Under the pieces are notes generated by a model that had not been told where the DNA came from, did not search any database, and was given only the letters and a program-made list of their open reading frames with translations. From contig JAHHHH010000025.1 in the NCBI GenBank assembly GCA_019359415.1, positions 17,441 to 81,440 of the forward strand: a stretch of DNA of 64,000 nucleotides, written 5' to 3'. Origin of the DNA: Iphinoe sp. HA4291-MV1 (GTDB taxonomy: Bacteria > Cyanobacteriota > Cyanobacteriia > Cyanobacteriales > Nostocaceae). Position numbers and translations under genes: made by a program. Positions 1 through 7,820 of the stretch are shown here, in pieces (the stretch's first letter is position 1; every line of letters starts with the position of its first letter).

Positions 1-151
1 CGCCTCTTGTGCCGATTAGCTTCACGCTACTTGCAGATTCGCCGTCCACGCTTAAGGCGACACTAGCCATTCGTGAAAGCTTAAGATACTGAATTTTGCC
101 TTCTGACTCCTTGTGATCTTAACCTGTCAGCTATGGGTTGATTTGTCTTGC

Positions 152-1510
152 TCATGGTTTTAAATGGAAAACATGCAAAGCCGTAGAAATCAGCGTCAAG
201 AAAATCATGAAACCAACGGCATCTAGCATCGTTGTCACCAATGGTCCACTTACTAAGGCTGGGTCGAGTTTTAGTCGCTTTAAACCCATTGGTAGTAAAG
301 TTCCTAGGGTGACAGCCACAAGAGTATTCATTGCCATTACTGTTCCTGCAACTAACGACACCCAGCGTTCTTGAGGTGGTGCCCAAATCAAGGAAAGTAT
401 AATCATAGTCAGACCTAGTGCTACCGCTGTACCCAGTCCTGCTTGAAGTTCCTTACGGAGAATTTTTAAAGTATCCTGGGGTGTGATCTCTCCCACACCA
501 AGTCCGCGGATTGTCACCGTTAAAGCCTGAATACCAACAGTACCACCTGTGTTAGAGAAAAGCGGCATGATGACAGCCAGTACTGGCACCATTGAGATTG
601 TTGATTGAAACGGGGCGATCGCACTTGATGCTCCAATATAGAGTAACATGACTCCAAATAGCCACGGTAAGCGCTTGCGAATGGTTAGCACAGGAGGCGA
701 CAAAGCTTGTTCATCACCGCCACTCACACCTGCTAGTTTTTGAATGTCTTCTGTGGCTTCCTCTTCCAGGATATCGACCACATCATCAATCGTGACAATA
801 CCTACCAGTCTCTCTTCTCGGTCAACCACTGGTACAGCGATTAAGTCATATCGCTTCATAATTTGGGCAACTTCTTCCTGGGGCATTTCTGTTCTTACCT
901 TAATGACGCGATCGCTAGCAATATCTCGGATGAGAACGTCAGGAAAGGTAAACAGTAGCTGTCGCAGCGAAACAACACTCACCAGCTTGCGATTATCGTC
1001 TGTCACGTAGGCGTAGTAAATTGTCTCCTTATCTTCGTCTTGGCGACGAATCTTACTTAAAGCTTCTCCGACAGTCAATCCCTCTCGCAACCGCACGTAT
1101 TCTGTTGTCATCATACGTCCTGCAGTGCCTTCGGAATAGCCGAGAATTGTTGCTGTTGCTTGCCGTTGTTCTGGACTCAGTTCTTGTAAGAGGCGTTTGA
1201 CAACCCCAGCTGGTAACTCATCAAACAATTCTGCGCGTTCATCCGGACTCATCGCCTCAATGATTTGCGCTACCTGAATGTCATGCAGGGAATTTATGAT
1301 TTCTTCCTGCACTTGTTTTGGTAGATATTCAAAGACATCTATCGCTTGGTGTTTATTGAGTAAACGGAATGCGATCGCCCGCTGTTGCTTGGGCAATTGT
1401 GTAATGTATTCCCCCACATCTACGGGTTGCGTACCATTCAAATCCAACTTGAGCTGGTTTAAGTCAGCAATGTCAATAACTGAATCACGAACATCCTGCA
1501 TGAGCATCAT
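152..1510 (-). CDS. mgtE: Magnesium transporter MgtE
   Basis: Homodimeric Mg2+ channel of the inner membrane, gated by its own cytoplasmic domains. The translation shows an N-terminal helical MgtE domain, two CBS domains in the middle (second one around the segment VGIVTIDDVVDILEEE) and a C-terminal pore region with five hydrophobic helices. The open frame reaches 1579, but the upstream Met has no Shine-Dalgarno. AGGAGG-TTTT lies directly before the double ATG at 1510/1507, giving about 452 residues, the normal family length, so I use 1510. It is transcribed alone, and the downstream 151 bases to the window edge show no gene. Family assignment is secure; the start is an inference from the ribosome binding site. 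Confidence 0.93.
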   Translation of the reverse strand: MMLMQDVRDSVIDIADLNQLKLDLNGTQPVDVGEYITQLPKQQRAIAFRLLNKHQAIDVFEYLPKQVQEEIINSLHDIQVAQIIEAMSPDERAELFDELPAGVVKRLLQELSPEQRQATATILGYSEGTAGRMMTTEYVRLREGLTVGEALSKIRRQDEDKETIYYAYVTDDNRKLVSVVSLRQLLFTFPDVLIRDIASDRVIKVRTEMPQEEVAQIMKRYDLIAVPVVDREERLVGIVTIDDVVDILEEEATEDIQKLAGVSGGDEQALSPPVLTIRKRLPWLFGVMLLYIGASSAIAPFQSTISMVPVLAVIMPLFSNTGGTVGIQALTVTIRGLGVGEITPQDTLKILRKELQAGLGTAVALGLTMIILSLIWAPPQERWVSLVAGTVMAMNTLVAVTLGTLLPMGLKRLKLDPALVSGPLVTTMLDAVGFMIFLTLISTALHVFHLKP

Positions 1511-2130
1511 AAAACCTCCTATGGTCTCCCCCGCGCTGGGAGACAAACTCGCCAGTTCAGAGGAGGTTGGTACTGCCATCTTGTGGACTTTTGTCCATAA
1601 AACCTCAAAAACTCAACATCGATTACCATCAATCAATGGCATCGCTAAGTTATAATACTAACCCAGAACAGTGTGATCCGGTAGATATAAAAAATCAGTG
1701 TATGAAAGCCACTGAAAGTCTGCCACCACTCTGATACCTTTTGATTTGAATAAATTCTACTACTGTTGTTGTCTGTGTCAAGCGCACGAATAAATTTAAA
1801 GATAAACTTTATATAGTTAAAATGTTTACTTTATGATAAGTAGCCTTTATTTACGTACAAAGATAGAGGCTATGTAATGATACTTATGGCAGGGGTGTAA
1901 GGAAGGGAAAAAGGTGCTTCTTTTGTCTGCATAGTTTTTGTCTGCAAAGCGTCAGAAGAGTCAATATTTATTTCGCGATCGCTGGATTGACAGACAACGA
2001 ATCCTTCGCAACATGGAGGCTTTCCAAGACCTAATTGTAATTGTTCTGTGCTTTGGTCTCAATACTGCTCGGTTAAGGAAAATAGGAGGTAAAATAAAGA
2101 AAAAAGTGTTCGCGTTTATATTACAAAGTT
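1511..2130. other. Intergenic stretch, no clear gene
   Basis: About 620 bases lie between the mgtE start and the 3' end of the sensor kinase gene. They are AT-rich and contain one HIP1-like GCGATCGC near 1976. A short frame on the plus strand (1938-2138) has no recognisable product and runs into the kinase gene, so I do not call it. The mgtE promoter and leader must lie in the first part. I saw no riboswitch fold I could support by eye. Confidence 0.5.
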
Positions 2131-3540
2131 TTACTTAGATTTACGTAAGCGATGATACAGCCTTTTAAATTGGTGAATAGAATGAACGCCATTAAGCACT
2201 GTGACATCGAGGGGCAATCGAATAGTAAAAGTGCTACCTTTACCTAACTCACTTTGTACAGTCAAACTGCCGTAATGTGCCTTAACAATTGCTTGGGCGA
2301 TCGCCAACCCTAATCCAGAACCGCCAGTGCTACGAGAGCGATCGCTATTCACTCGATAGAAGCGGTCAAAAATCCGAGAAAACTCCTGCTGTGGAATGCC
2401 AATGCCTGTATCTTGAACCTCAATCACAGCATGATGATCACTACGGTCTAAGATAACAGTCACCCTCCCCCCTTGTGGTGTATATTGAATCGCATTGACA
2501 ATTAAGTTAGAAAGCAGACGATAAAGCTGCTCAGAATTGCCCATAATATTCAAAGGTTGATGCACTCGTATTGAAGATGTCAGCTTTACCCGTACTGAAG
2601 ATGCCATCGCTGCAAATTCTTCAATTAAGTCGCTGACAATTTCATTTAAGCAACAAGATTCACGCCGCATTGGCATGGGTTGTCTATCTAGGCGAGATAA
2701 AAGCAGCAAGTCAGTAACCAAAATCGTGAGTCGCAGATTTTGACGCTCTACAGTTTGCAGAATGTCCCGCGCTTCTGTTTCATCCAGTTGCGGCATCATA
2801 AGCGCTGATTCTACCGTTGCGCCTGTTGCAGCCAAAGGTGTCCGTAACTCGTGTGCTACATCCGCTGTAAATTGTTGAATTTGTTTGTAGGATTGATAAA
2901 TCGGTTGCATTGCTAATCCTGCCAACCACCAGCTAGCAACACCAATCAAACCCATTGCTATTGGCAATCCCAACACTAAAATTAATTTTACAGCACTCAG
3001 ATAACTACTGAAGTCTTCGAGACTTCGCCCTATTTGGATATATCCCCAATCCCGATTGTTCTGGGTGTGCAGTACAAAGGAAATTTGATGGTAAAGGTTG
3101 CCTTTGCCATCTTTTAGGGTTTGCCAGAGTTTCTTGTTAAAGACTAGGGACAGTTCCTCTGGATGAAAACCTGCTATGGCAATCAAGCGTCCGGAATTAT
3201 CAAAAAAACGGACATAGTAGTTGCCTTTGTTGATTGCACTTAAAATATGGCGTTTAGAACTTAACTGCTGTTGAATACAGCTAGTACCAACGACACAAAT
3301 ATTTGGTAAAAGTTGCTCTAAAACTGGTTCCAAGCGTCCGGGTTGCTGTAGTTTCAGTTCAATACTGTCATGCAGGGTTCCCGCAACAGATTCTAGTTCT
3401 CGATCTAAGGTTACCCAATGAGCATGAGACACCGCTTTGTAGATGCCAAATCCACACAGACTTAAGATAAGAGCCATGACAATCGCGTACCACAAAGCTA
3501 AACGAATACGAGTTAGCTTAAACAGTTTATTTTGATTCAT
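2131..3540 (-). CDS. rppB: RppB/NrsS-type sensor histidine kinase
   Basis: Membrane histidine kinase of a two-component system. It has a first membrane helix at about residues 13-34, an extracytoplasmic sensor of about 150 residues containing a Cys pair (C82, C88), a second helix near 184-207, then the H-box with phospho-acceptor His230 (DVAHELRTPLA). The N-box (NAIQYTPQGG), DTGIGI and GSGLGLAI follow for ATP binding. Its start overlaps the regulator gene stop by 4 bases, so both are one transcript with the regulator first. It resembles RppB/NrsS kinases, which in Synechocystis respond to nickel and redox state. The signal here is not shown by sequence; the neighbouring RND pump suggests metal stress. 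Symbol by family resemblance. Confidence 0.85.
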   Translation of the reverse strand: MNQNKLFKLTRIRLALWYAIVMALILSLCGFGIYKAVSHAHWVTLDRELESVAGTLHDSIELKLQQPGRLEPVLEQLLPNICVVGTSCIQQQLSSKRHILSAINKGNYYVRFFDNSGRLIAIAGFHPEELSLVFNKKLWQTLKDGKGNLYHQISFVLHTQNNRDWGYIQIGRSLEDFSSYLSAVKLILVLGLPIAMGLIGVASWWLAGLAMQPIYQSYKQIQQFTADVAHELRTPLAATGATVESALMMPQLDETEARDILQTVERQNLRLTILVTDLLLLSRLDRQPMPMRRESCCLNEIVSDLIEEFAAMASSVRVKLTSSIRVHQPLNIMGNSEQLYRLLSNLIVNAIQYTPQGGRVTVILDRSDHHAVIEVQDTGIGIPQQEFSRIFDRFYRVNSDRSRSTGGSGLGLAIAQAIVKAHYGSLTVQSELGKGSTFTIRLPLDVTVLNGVHSIHQFKRLYHRLRKSK

Positions 3541-4232
3541 GACGTGAAATTCAGTCGATATCCCATACCATGCAACGTTTCAATGGGATTAGAGCAGCCA
3601 CTCGACGCCAATTTGCGCCGCAGCAAACGTATTTGAGCCGCTACTACATTACTAATAGGTTCTGCACTGACTTCCCAAATCTGATTGCGAATTTGTTCAG
3701 TAGTAACAATTTGGTTTGGATGCTTCATGAAATACTCCAGCAGCTGGAATTCTTTATGAGTTAAAGGAATCACCTGTTTTTCTCCCGCAGCATCTTGACT
3801 TACAATTGTACTACTGCCGTAATCTAAAGTCAGGTTACCAACAGTTAATTCCATTGGTTGGAAGTGAGGCGATCGTCTCTGTAATGCCCGTAACCGCGCC
3901 AGCAATTCTGCCATGCCAAATGGCTTTACTAAGTAGTCATCTGCACCTGCATCCAACCCAGTCACTTTATCTTCCATTGTGTCTTTAGCTGTTAGTATCA
4001 ACACAGGCAGAGGATTTTTTTTATTACGTAGCCGTTGGCACAACTCCAAACCTGACATTCCTGGCAACATCCAATCAATAATAGCCAGCGTATATTGCGT
4101 CCAGCTATTTTCTAGATATGCCCATGCCTCATTACCATCCATAACCCAGTCAACGAGATACTTTTGCTGATTCAAAGTTCGCTTAATAGCAGCGCCCAAA
4201 TCTGGCTCATCTTCAACTAGCAACACCCTCAT
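3537..4232 (-). CDS. rppA: RppA/NrsR-type OmpR-family response regulator
   Basis: DNA-binding partner of the overlapping histidine kinase. The receiver domain has the acidic pocket VEDEPD, phospho-acceptor Asp53 (IIDWMLPG) and the Lys of LVKPFG; a winged-helix OmpR/PhoB domain fills the C-terminal half. Length 231 residues is standard. Its own promoter carries the 11-bp-spaced direct repeat found before six other genes of this island, which suggests autoregulation and a local regulon. OmpR-family proteins bind such tandem half-sites as dimers (family knowledge). That this regulator owns the repeats is inference from position and repeat geometry. Confidence 0.87.
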   Translation of the reverse strand: MRVLLVEDEPDLGAAIKRTLNQQKYLVDWVMDGNEAWAYLENSWTQYTLAIIDWMLPGMSGLELCQRLRNKKNPLPVLILTAKDTMEDKVTGLDAGADDYLVKPFGMAELLARLRALQRRSPHFQPMELTVGNLTLDYGSSTIVSQDAAGEKQVIPLTHKEFQLLEYFMKHPNQIVTTEQIRNQIWEVSAEPISNVVAAQIRLLRRKLASSGCSNPIETLHGMGYRLNFTS

Positions 4233-4308
4233 AAAAAATTAAGCTGTCAACGGTTGGTTTAGATTTTCTGAGATAAGCATACATAAATGATGACAGGATT
4301 TAGCCCTA

Positions 4309-4347
4309 AAAATAGATTGACAGAAATTTATGAAATCAGGATGAAAT
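4309..4347 (-). promoter_or_regulatory. Direct-repeat promoter of rppAB
   Basis: Read on the minus strand: ATTTCAT-CCTG-ATTTCAT (4347 down to 4330), then 15 bases including CTGTCA, then a -10-like TATTTT (4314-4309). The two 7-mers have an 11-bp period. The site is 77 bases upstream of the regulator start codon. Confidence 0.7.
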
Positions 4348-4672
4348 GGCTTCTTCTTAAAGAAGTTTTACATACGAATGACACAAGACCCTACCGTAGG
4401 CTAAGGTCTTGGAAATAAATAACACAAGTTGCTAATTACAAAATGCTAAACAGTGATACCATTTCTCCATGCTCTTATGAAACAAATTTTCACGGGAGAT
4501 TGCTGTATCTTAAAACAGTCTTAGCTAAATTTATAGCGCTTTGCATTTGAGTGTAATACATCAAGAAATAAAGAACTACAGATGTAGACGCCAAAGGCGG
4601 CTTAAGGCAGGGTACAAGAGATAAATCTCTACTTCATTCAAACAAGAAGCGCTATATAACCAGTGACTCTGC
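4348..4672. other. Intergenic stretch upstream of the direct repeat
   Basis: This stretch separates the rppA promoter from the 3' end of the first DUF2808 gene. It is AT-rich with no credible frame. Near 4390-4411 a short inverted pair (ACCCTACCGTAGG) is visible. No terminator with a T-run was seen. Confidence 0.4.
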
Positions 4673-5179
4673 CTAAATAGGGTAGGTCTGAATTCGAGCT
4701 ACACCAAGTGAAATTTCTCCTTGAGATCCAACATTCTTAGCATAGACCCGGTATATCCAAGGTAGGCTATATCCTGCTTCGCTATTTCCTATAGTATTAA
4801 CTCCATTCATCAAAATTGATAGCTTTGTCTCAAGCTCTACTGGTTGTGAGAAAGCTACCGTAGCTTTTCTGTCATTAATAGAAACTGTTGCTGGGATTTT
4901 TTGACCAGATTGATTTTTCACCTCAATTCCTCTATTAACTCTTAACCCCTCTGGTAAATCAATTACTAGTTCTGCCAGAGATTTTCCTTGGACGTGAACT
5001 TCAATTTTATGAGTAGCATCTGCGGCAACAGTATTGTTAGGATAAGCAGCACTTTTGACCAGATGAGAACCATTGGAATCGCCTGGTTTACCACTTGCCC
5101 AGACAGCAGGAATTGAAGATGTAAGTGCCAGCGTAAATGCAGCAATATAAATCATTTTTCTCATTTTTGTTATCCTCAA
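4673..5179 (-). CDS. DUF2808 exported protein (copy A)
   Basis: Small exported protein of unknown function, 168 residues. An N-terminal signal peptide (charged start, hydrophobic core, ...VWASG) is followed by one DUF2808-like beta-rich domain. Typical stretches are IEVHVQGKSLAELVIDLP, NQSGQKIPATVSIN and the terminal VGSQGEISLGVARI. It is the most divergent of three tandem paralogues (the others at 5275 and 6015), and each has its own copy of the direct-repeat promoter. DUF2808 proteins are almost confined to cyanobacteria and have no assigned biochemical role. The context (two-component system, RND pump) suggests an envelope or metal stress role, which is inference. Confidence 0.8.
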   Translation of the reverse strand: MRITKMRKMIYIAAFTLALTSSIPAVWASGKPGDSNGSHLVKSAAYPNNTVAADATHKIEVHVQGKSLAELVIDLPEGLRVNRGIEVKNQSGQKIPATVSINDRKATVAFSQPVELETKLSILMNGVNTIGNSEAGYSLPWIYRVYAKNVGSQGEISLGVARIQTYPI

Positions 5180-5203
5180 GAATTGACTTATTTTCTTCTC
5201 TAT

Positions 5204-5242
5204 TTATTAGCTTGGCAGTCATTGATGAAATCAAAATGAAAT
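5204..5242 (-). promoter_or_regulatory. Direct-repeat promoter of DUF2808 copy A
   Basis: Minus strand: ATTTCAT-TTTG-ATTTCAT (5242 to 5225), then 15 bases containing CTGCCA, then -10-like TAATAA (5209-5204). The start codon is about 25 bases further on. Same geometry as the site before rppA. Confidence 0.7.
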
Positions 5243-5274
5243 GTTAGCGAGCACTGTTGAAATCTATCTAGACA

Positions 5275-5760
5275 TTAATAGATGCGAAACCGAGCTACAC
5301 CTATAGGAATTTCCGCATCACTGCCAACAAATTTCTCATAAAAGCTGTAGACAGGACCATTACCAAGAGTTGGTCGTTTTACATTTTTTATGTCAATTTC
5401 TAGCTGAGTGTTAGGAGCAACTGGTTCAGAAAAAGCTAGTACTATAGTTCTGTCACTAACAAAAATATTAGTGTTAATTTTCTGACCCTTATCATCTGCA
5501 ACATTAATATCATTGATATCGTTACTCCAAGTGACAGTGGTTGGGACATCAATACTTAACTGGGAAACAGCCTTACTATTTTTAGGAACGTGTACCCGGA
5601 AAGTATGTCTAACAAGCCGCCAGCGCGTAGGAGGGAATTGTACATTCCCATCAATATGGGTAACACTACCATCATTTTGCTTGGCACTTGCATACTGAGT
5701 AGGAATTGAGACTACAATAGCCAGAGCAAATGTAGCAACATATAGAAGTGGTTTCTTCAT
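5275..5760 (-). CDS. DUF2808 exported protein (copy B)
   Basis: 161-residue paralogue of the genes on either side. Signal peptide over residues 1-26 (hydrophobic FALAIVVSIPTQ, cleavage near YASA-K), then a DUF2808 domain: HTFRVHVPKNSKAVSQL, DVPTTV, DDKGQKI, and the C-terminal motif VGSDAEIPIGVARF. It is closer to copy C (6015) than to copy A, so the cluster probably grew by tandem duplication. The promoter sits 215 bases upstream, immediately after the stop of copy C, so it is transcribed from its own start although in line with its neighbours. Molecular function unknown. Confidence 0.8.
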   Translation of the reverse strand: MKKPLLYVATFALAIVVSIPTQYASAKQNDGSVTHIDGNVQFPPTRWRLVRHTFRVHVPKNSKAVSQLSIDVPTTVTWSNDINDINVADDKGQKINTNIFVSDRTIVLAFSEPVAPNTQLEIDIKNVKRPTLGNGPVYSFYEKFVGSDAEIPIGVARFRIY

Positions 5761-5974
5761 ATTTTATTTCCCAGAAATCGATTATGTCAGCTAAAATTTT
5801 GGTTCATTATCAAGAATGAAGTTTTTCTTAATGGATACTCCATATTTGTGTAAAGCCAAGGTCAACTATCCCCTAAATTTATCTATTAATAGAGAGGAAG
5901 TTAGACAAATTACTTTTCCTCGACAAGTTGAACTTGCCGATGATGTTTTTACCAAAGAGGTACACTTCCTCTAT

Positions 5975-6013
5975 TTACTAGAATGACAGGTCAAGATGAA
6001 ATCAAGATGAAAT
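5975..6013 (-). promoter_or_regulatory. Direct-repeat promoter of DUF2808 copy B
   Basis: Minus strand: ATTTCAT-CTTG-ATTTCAT (6013 to 5996), 15 bases containing CTGTCA, then TAGTAA (5980-5975). It lies directly behind the stop codon of copy C, leaving a 215-base leader before copy B. The flank ACCTGTCA is shared with the promoter at 6577-6615, so this block was probably duplicated with the gene. Confidence 0.7.
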
Positions 6014-6014
6014 T

Positions 6015-6509
6015 TTAATGCTTGTCCTCGGAATCTATAGATGTAGGAAACCGAGCGACACCTACAGGAATTTCTACGTCACTGCCAACGACTTTAACCG
6101 AAAGACTGTAAACAGAAGCAGAACCAAGAATTGGTTGTTTTACTTTGTTAAATTCAATGAGGAGTTTGGTTTTAGAAATAATTGGTTCCGGAAAATCTAT
6201 TGTAATTCTTCTACCATTTACAGAAACATTAATGTTAATTTTTTGACCCTTCTCATCCAACACATCAATGTCATTACTCACAGCTACAGTTGATGGAACG
6301 TCAATAACTAACTCGGAAAGAGCATTGTTATTCTGGGGAACGTGTAATTGAAAAGTATGTTTAACAATCCGCCATGAAGTAGAAGGAAATACCACATTCT
6401 TATTAACATTGGGAACCCTATCATCTGTCTTGGCATTTGCATAGCCAGTAAAAATTGAAGCTGCGGTAGCAACACTACATACAGCAGTAGAAATCAGTGT
6501 TCTCTTCAT
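6015..6509 (-). CDS. DUF2808 exported protein (copy C)
   Basis: 164-residue paralogue of copies A and B. The signal peptide ends near residue 26 (TGYANA-K). The DUF2808 domain shows HTFQLHVPQNNNALSEL, DVPSTVAV, DEKGQKI and VGSDVEIPVGVARF. It has a short extra C-terminal tail (PTSIDSEDKH) that copy B lacks. The first gene of the tandem set in the direction of transcription; its promoter is 68-106 bases upstream. No catalytic residues recognised, and function unknown. Confidence 0.8.
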   Translation of the reverse strand: MKRTLISTAVCSVATAASIFTGYANAKTDDRVPNVNKNVVFPSTSWRIVKHTFQLHVPQNNNALSELVIDVPSTVAVSNDIDVLDEKGQKININVSVNGRRITIDFPEPIISKTKLLIEFNKVKQPILGSASVYSLSVKVVGSDVEIPVGVARFPTSIDSEDKH

Positions 6510-6576
6510 TTGGCTGTTAAATTAACAAACTATGTCACTTAGATTGCAGATTTCTTTTTAGTGCATGAACCTTACA

Positions 6577-6615
6577 AAACCAGTTTGACAGGTCACTATG
6601 AAATCAAGATGAAAT
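6577..6615 (-). promoter_or_regulatory. Direct-repeat promoter of DUF2808 copy C
   Basis: Minus strand: ATTTCAT-CTTG-ATTTCAT (6615 to 6598), 15 bases with ACCTGTCA, then TGGTTT (6582-6577), the weakest -10 of the set. It sits 9 bases past the stop of the broken gene at 6625. Confidence 0.65.
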
Positions 6616-6624
6616 TTGAGATAA

Positions 6625-7158
6625 CTATTGCACGTCTATCCAAAAATCAGCAGTGATGATTTTGCCATTACGATTAAACTGACCCCACATTTTATATTTT
6701 CCTGCTTGAGGAAAACTGGTGATAAAATTAACTTCTCCTGCTGGAGTGTTTTTCAATGCATGAGCATGAATGTAGTCTACTTCTGTCAATGGTGATGACT
6801 GTTTGAGGATGACTAAATGTCCTCTTTCTCCTAAATAAGGTTTCAAATCTTTCAGTGGTTGGTTGTTAGCAGCATCTTGTAAGTTGAAGATTAAGTGGAC
6901 TTCCTTAGCAGCTTTAAGAGTTGGTTGAGAAAACTTCAAATTAGCTTTAGTACTACGAAAAGTTTTAGTGGTAATTAGGTCAGTTTTTGTTGACGCAGAT
7001 GGACTGTTACCCGGAACTTGTGCTTTTAATACTGAGACTTGTTCTGCTTTCCCAGCAGGTTTGTAATCACTGAAGAGTGTGTAACTACCTGGTTGAGGGA
7101 AATTAGCTTGAACTTCAAAACGTCCATTCCCCTTATAAGTGGGATGAAGGTAGCCATT
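6625..7158 (-). pseudogene. 5'-truncated periplasmic protein of the efflux cluster
   Basis: Open frame of about 178 codons without a start. It begins after an in-frame TGA at 7159-7161 and no ATG precedes the conserved part. The remaining protein reads as two similar beta domains: one with HPTYKGNGRFEVQANFPQPG and LFSDYKPAGKAE, another with LVILKQ, YIHAHAL and NFITSFPQAGKYKMW. The paired IHPT/IHAH segments and FPQPGxY motifs suggest a repeated domain whose first half is cut. The only available start is TTG at 6939, which would remove the first domain. A hairpin resembling an IS200/IS605 end lies just upstream (7173-7192). It follows the lipoprotein gene in the same direction, so it was probably the last gene of the czcA transcript. 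Confidence 0.65.
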
Positions 7159-7281
7159 TCAATCAGATAATCCCCCTAACTCAAGTTAGGGGATTTAAAC
7201 AAGGAAATAATTTGTTAATCTCCACGAATTAATATGGAGGTACTTTTCATGGTAGAAGTTTGAAAGTCCCACTAGGCGTAA
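7159..7281. repeat. Hairpin relic between truncated gene and lipoprotein
   Basis: Contains the inverted repeat CCCCTAAC-TCAA-GTTAGGGG (7173-7192) flanked by GGATTTAAAC. This resembles the terminal hairpins of IS200/IS605 elements (inference). A related hairpin with the same core words lies at 45497-45527. The truncated frame stops exactly at its edge. Confidence 0.45.
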
Positions 7282-7782
7282 TTAGCGGTTAAAACTAAAA
7301 CGCCCGTTTACCTTCTCACCTTTAACATCTCCAGTAATTTTTACCTGATATTGACCAGTTGCGTTGTCTGATAGTAAGCCTGTGTAGTGTTTGTCTTTTG
7401 CATCATAGGTTAAAGGAACTGTCTTTTGTTTCCCATCAGGTAACTGAACTTGAGCGGTTACTTTAGCATTAGGTACTGTTTCGTGATTATCCCCCTTTAA
7501 CAGATATAAATCCATGTGAGTTCTATTTGCTTCCTTTTCAGGAACAAACTCTAAATGATAAGCTCCTGTCTCCACAACTTGACCTCCATGAGATTCACCA
7601 TGCTGTCCTTCTGTTTTAGCAACAGGAGAAGCTGAGGGTTGGGTACTTGCGGTTGAAGTCGCTGGGCTGTTCTCAGTGTTAGCTGCTTGATTGCTGTTAC
7701 TACAAGCTCCTAAGAAAAGCAGCGCTGCACTTCCTAAAACAATCAAACCTGATTTCAATAAATTCATTGATGGACTCCTCAT
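7282..7782 (-). CDS. Predicted lipoprotein of the RND efflux cluster
   Basis: 166-residue secreted lipoprotein. Signal peptide with lipobox LGAC (Cys27), then a low-complexity Ser/Thr/Ala linker, a His-rich segment (GQHGESHGGQ) and a beta-rich domain ending KITGDVKGEKVNGRFSF. The His-rich part could bind metal, but that is only suggested by composition. It begins 38 bases after the stop of czcA and must be co-transcribed with it. Comparable small proteins follow czcA in other cyanobacteria, where they are unnamed or annotated as FixH-like; I would not assign a function. Confidence 0.75.
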   Translation of the reverse strand: MRSPSMNLLKSGLIVLGSAALLFLGACSNSNQAANTENSPATSTASTQPSASPVAKTEGQHGESHGGQVVETGAYHLEFVPEKEANRTHMDLYLLKGDNHETVPNAKVTAQVQLPDGKQKTVPLTYDAKDKHYTGLLSDNATGQYQVKITGDVKGEKVNGRFSFNR

Positions 7783-7820
7783 TAATTGTTAATAATCGAG
7801 AAAATTGTAGTAAAACAAAC

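Noticed and set aside
1938-2138. 66-codon plus-strand frame ending in the kinase gene
   Set aside because: No ribosome site, no family resemblance, overlaps a real gene end.
5801-5820. TTCATTATCAAGAATGAA resembling the direct-repeat motif closer to DUF2808 copy B
   Set aside because: The half-sites are degenerate and the spacing is off by one; a perfect site lies at 5996-6013.
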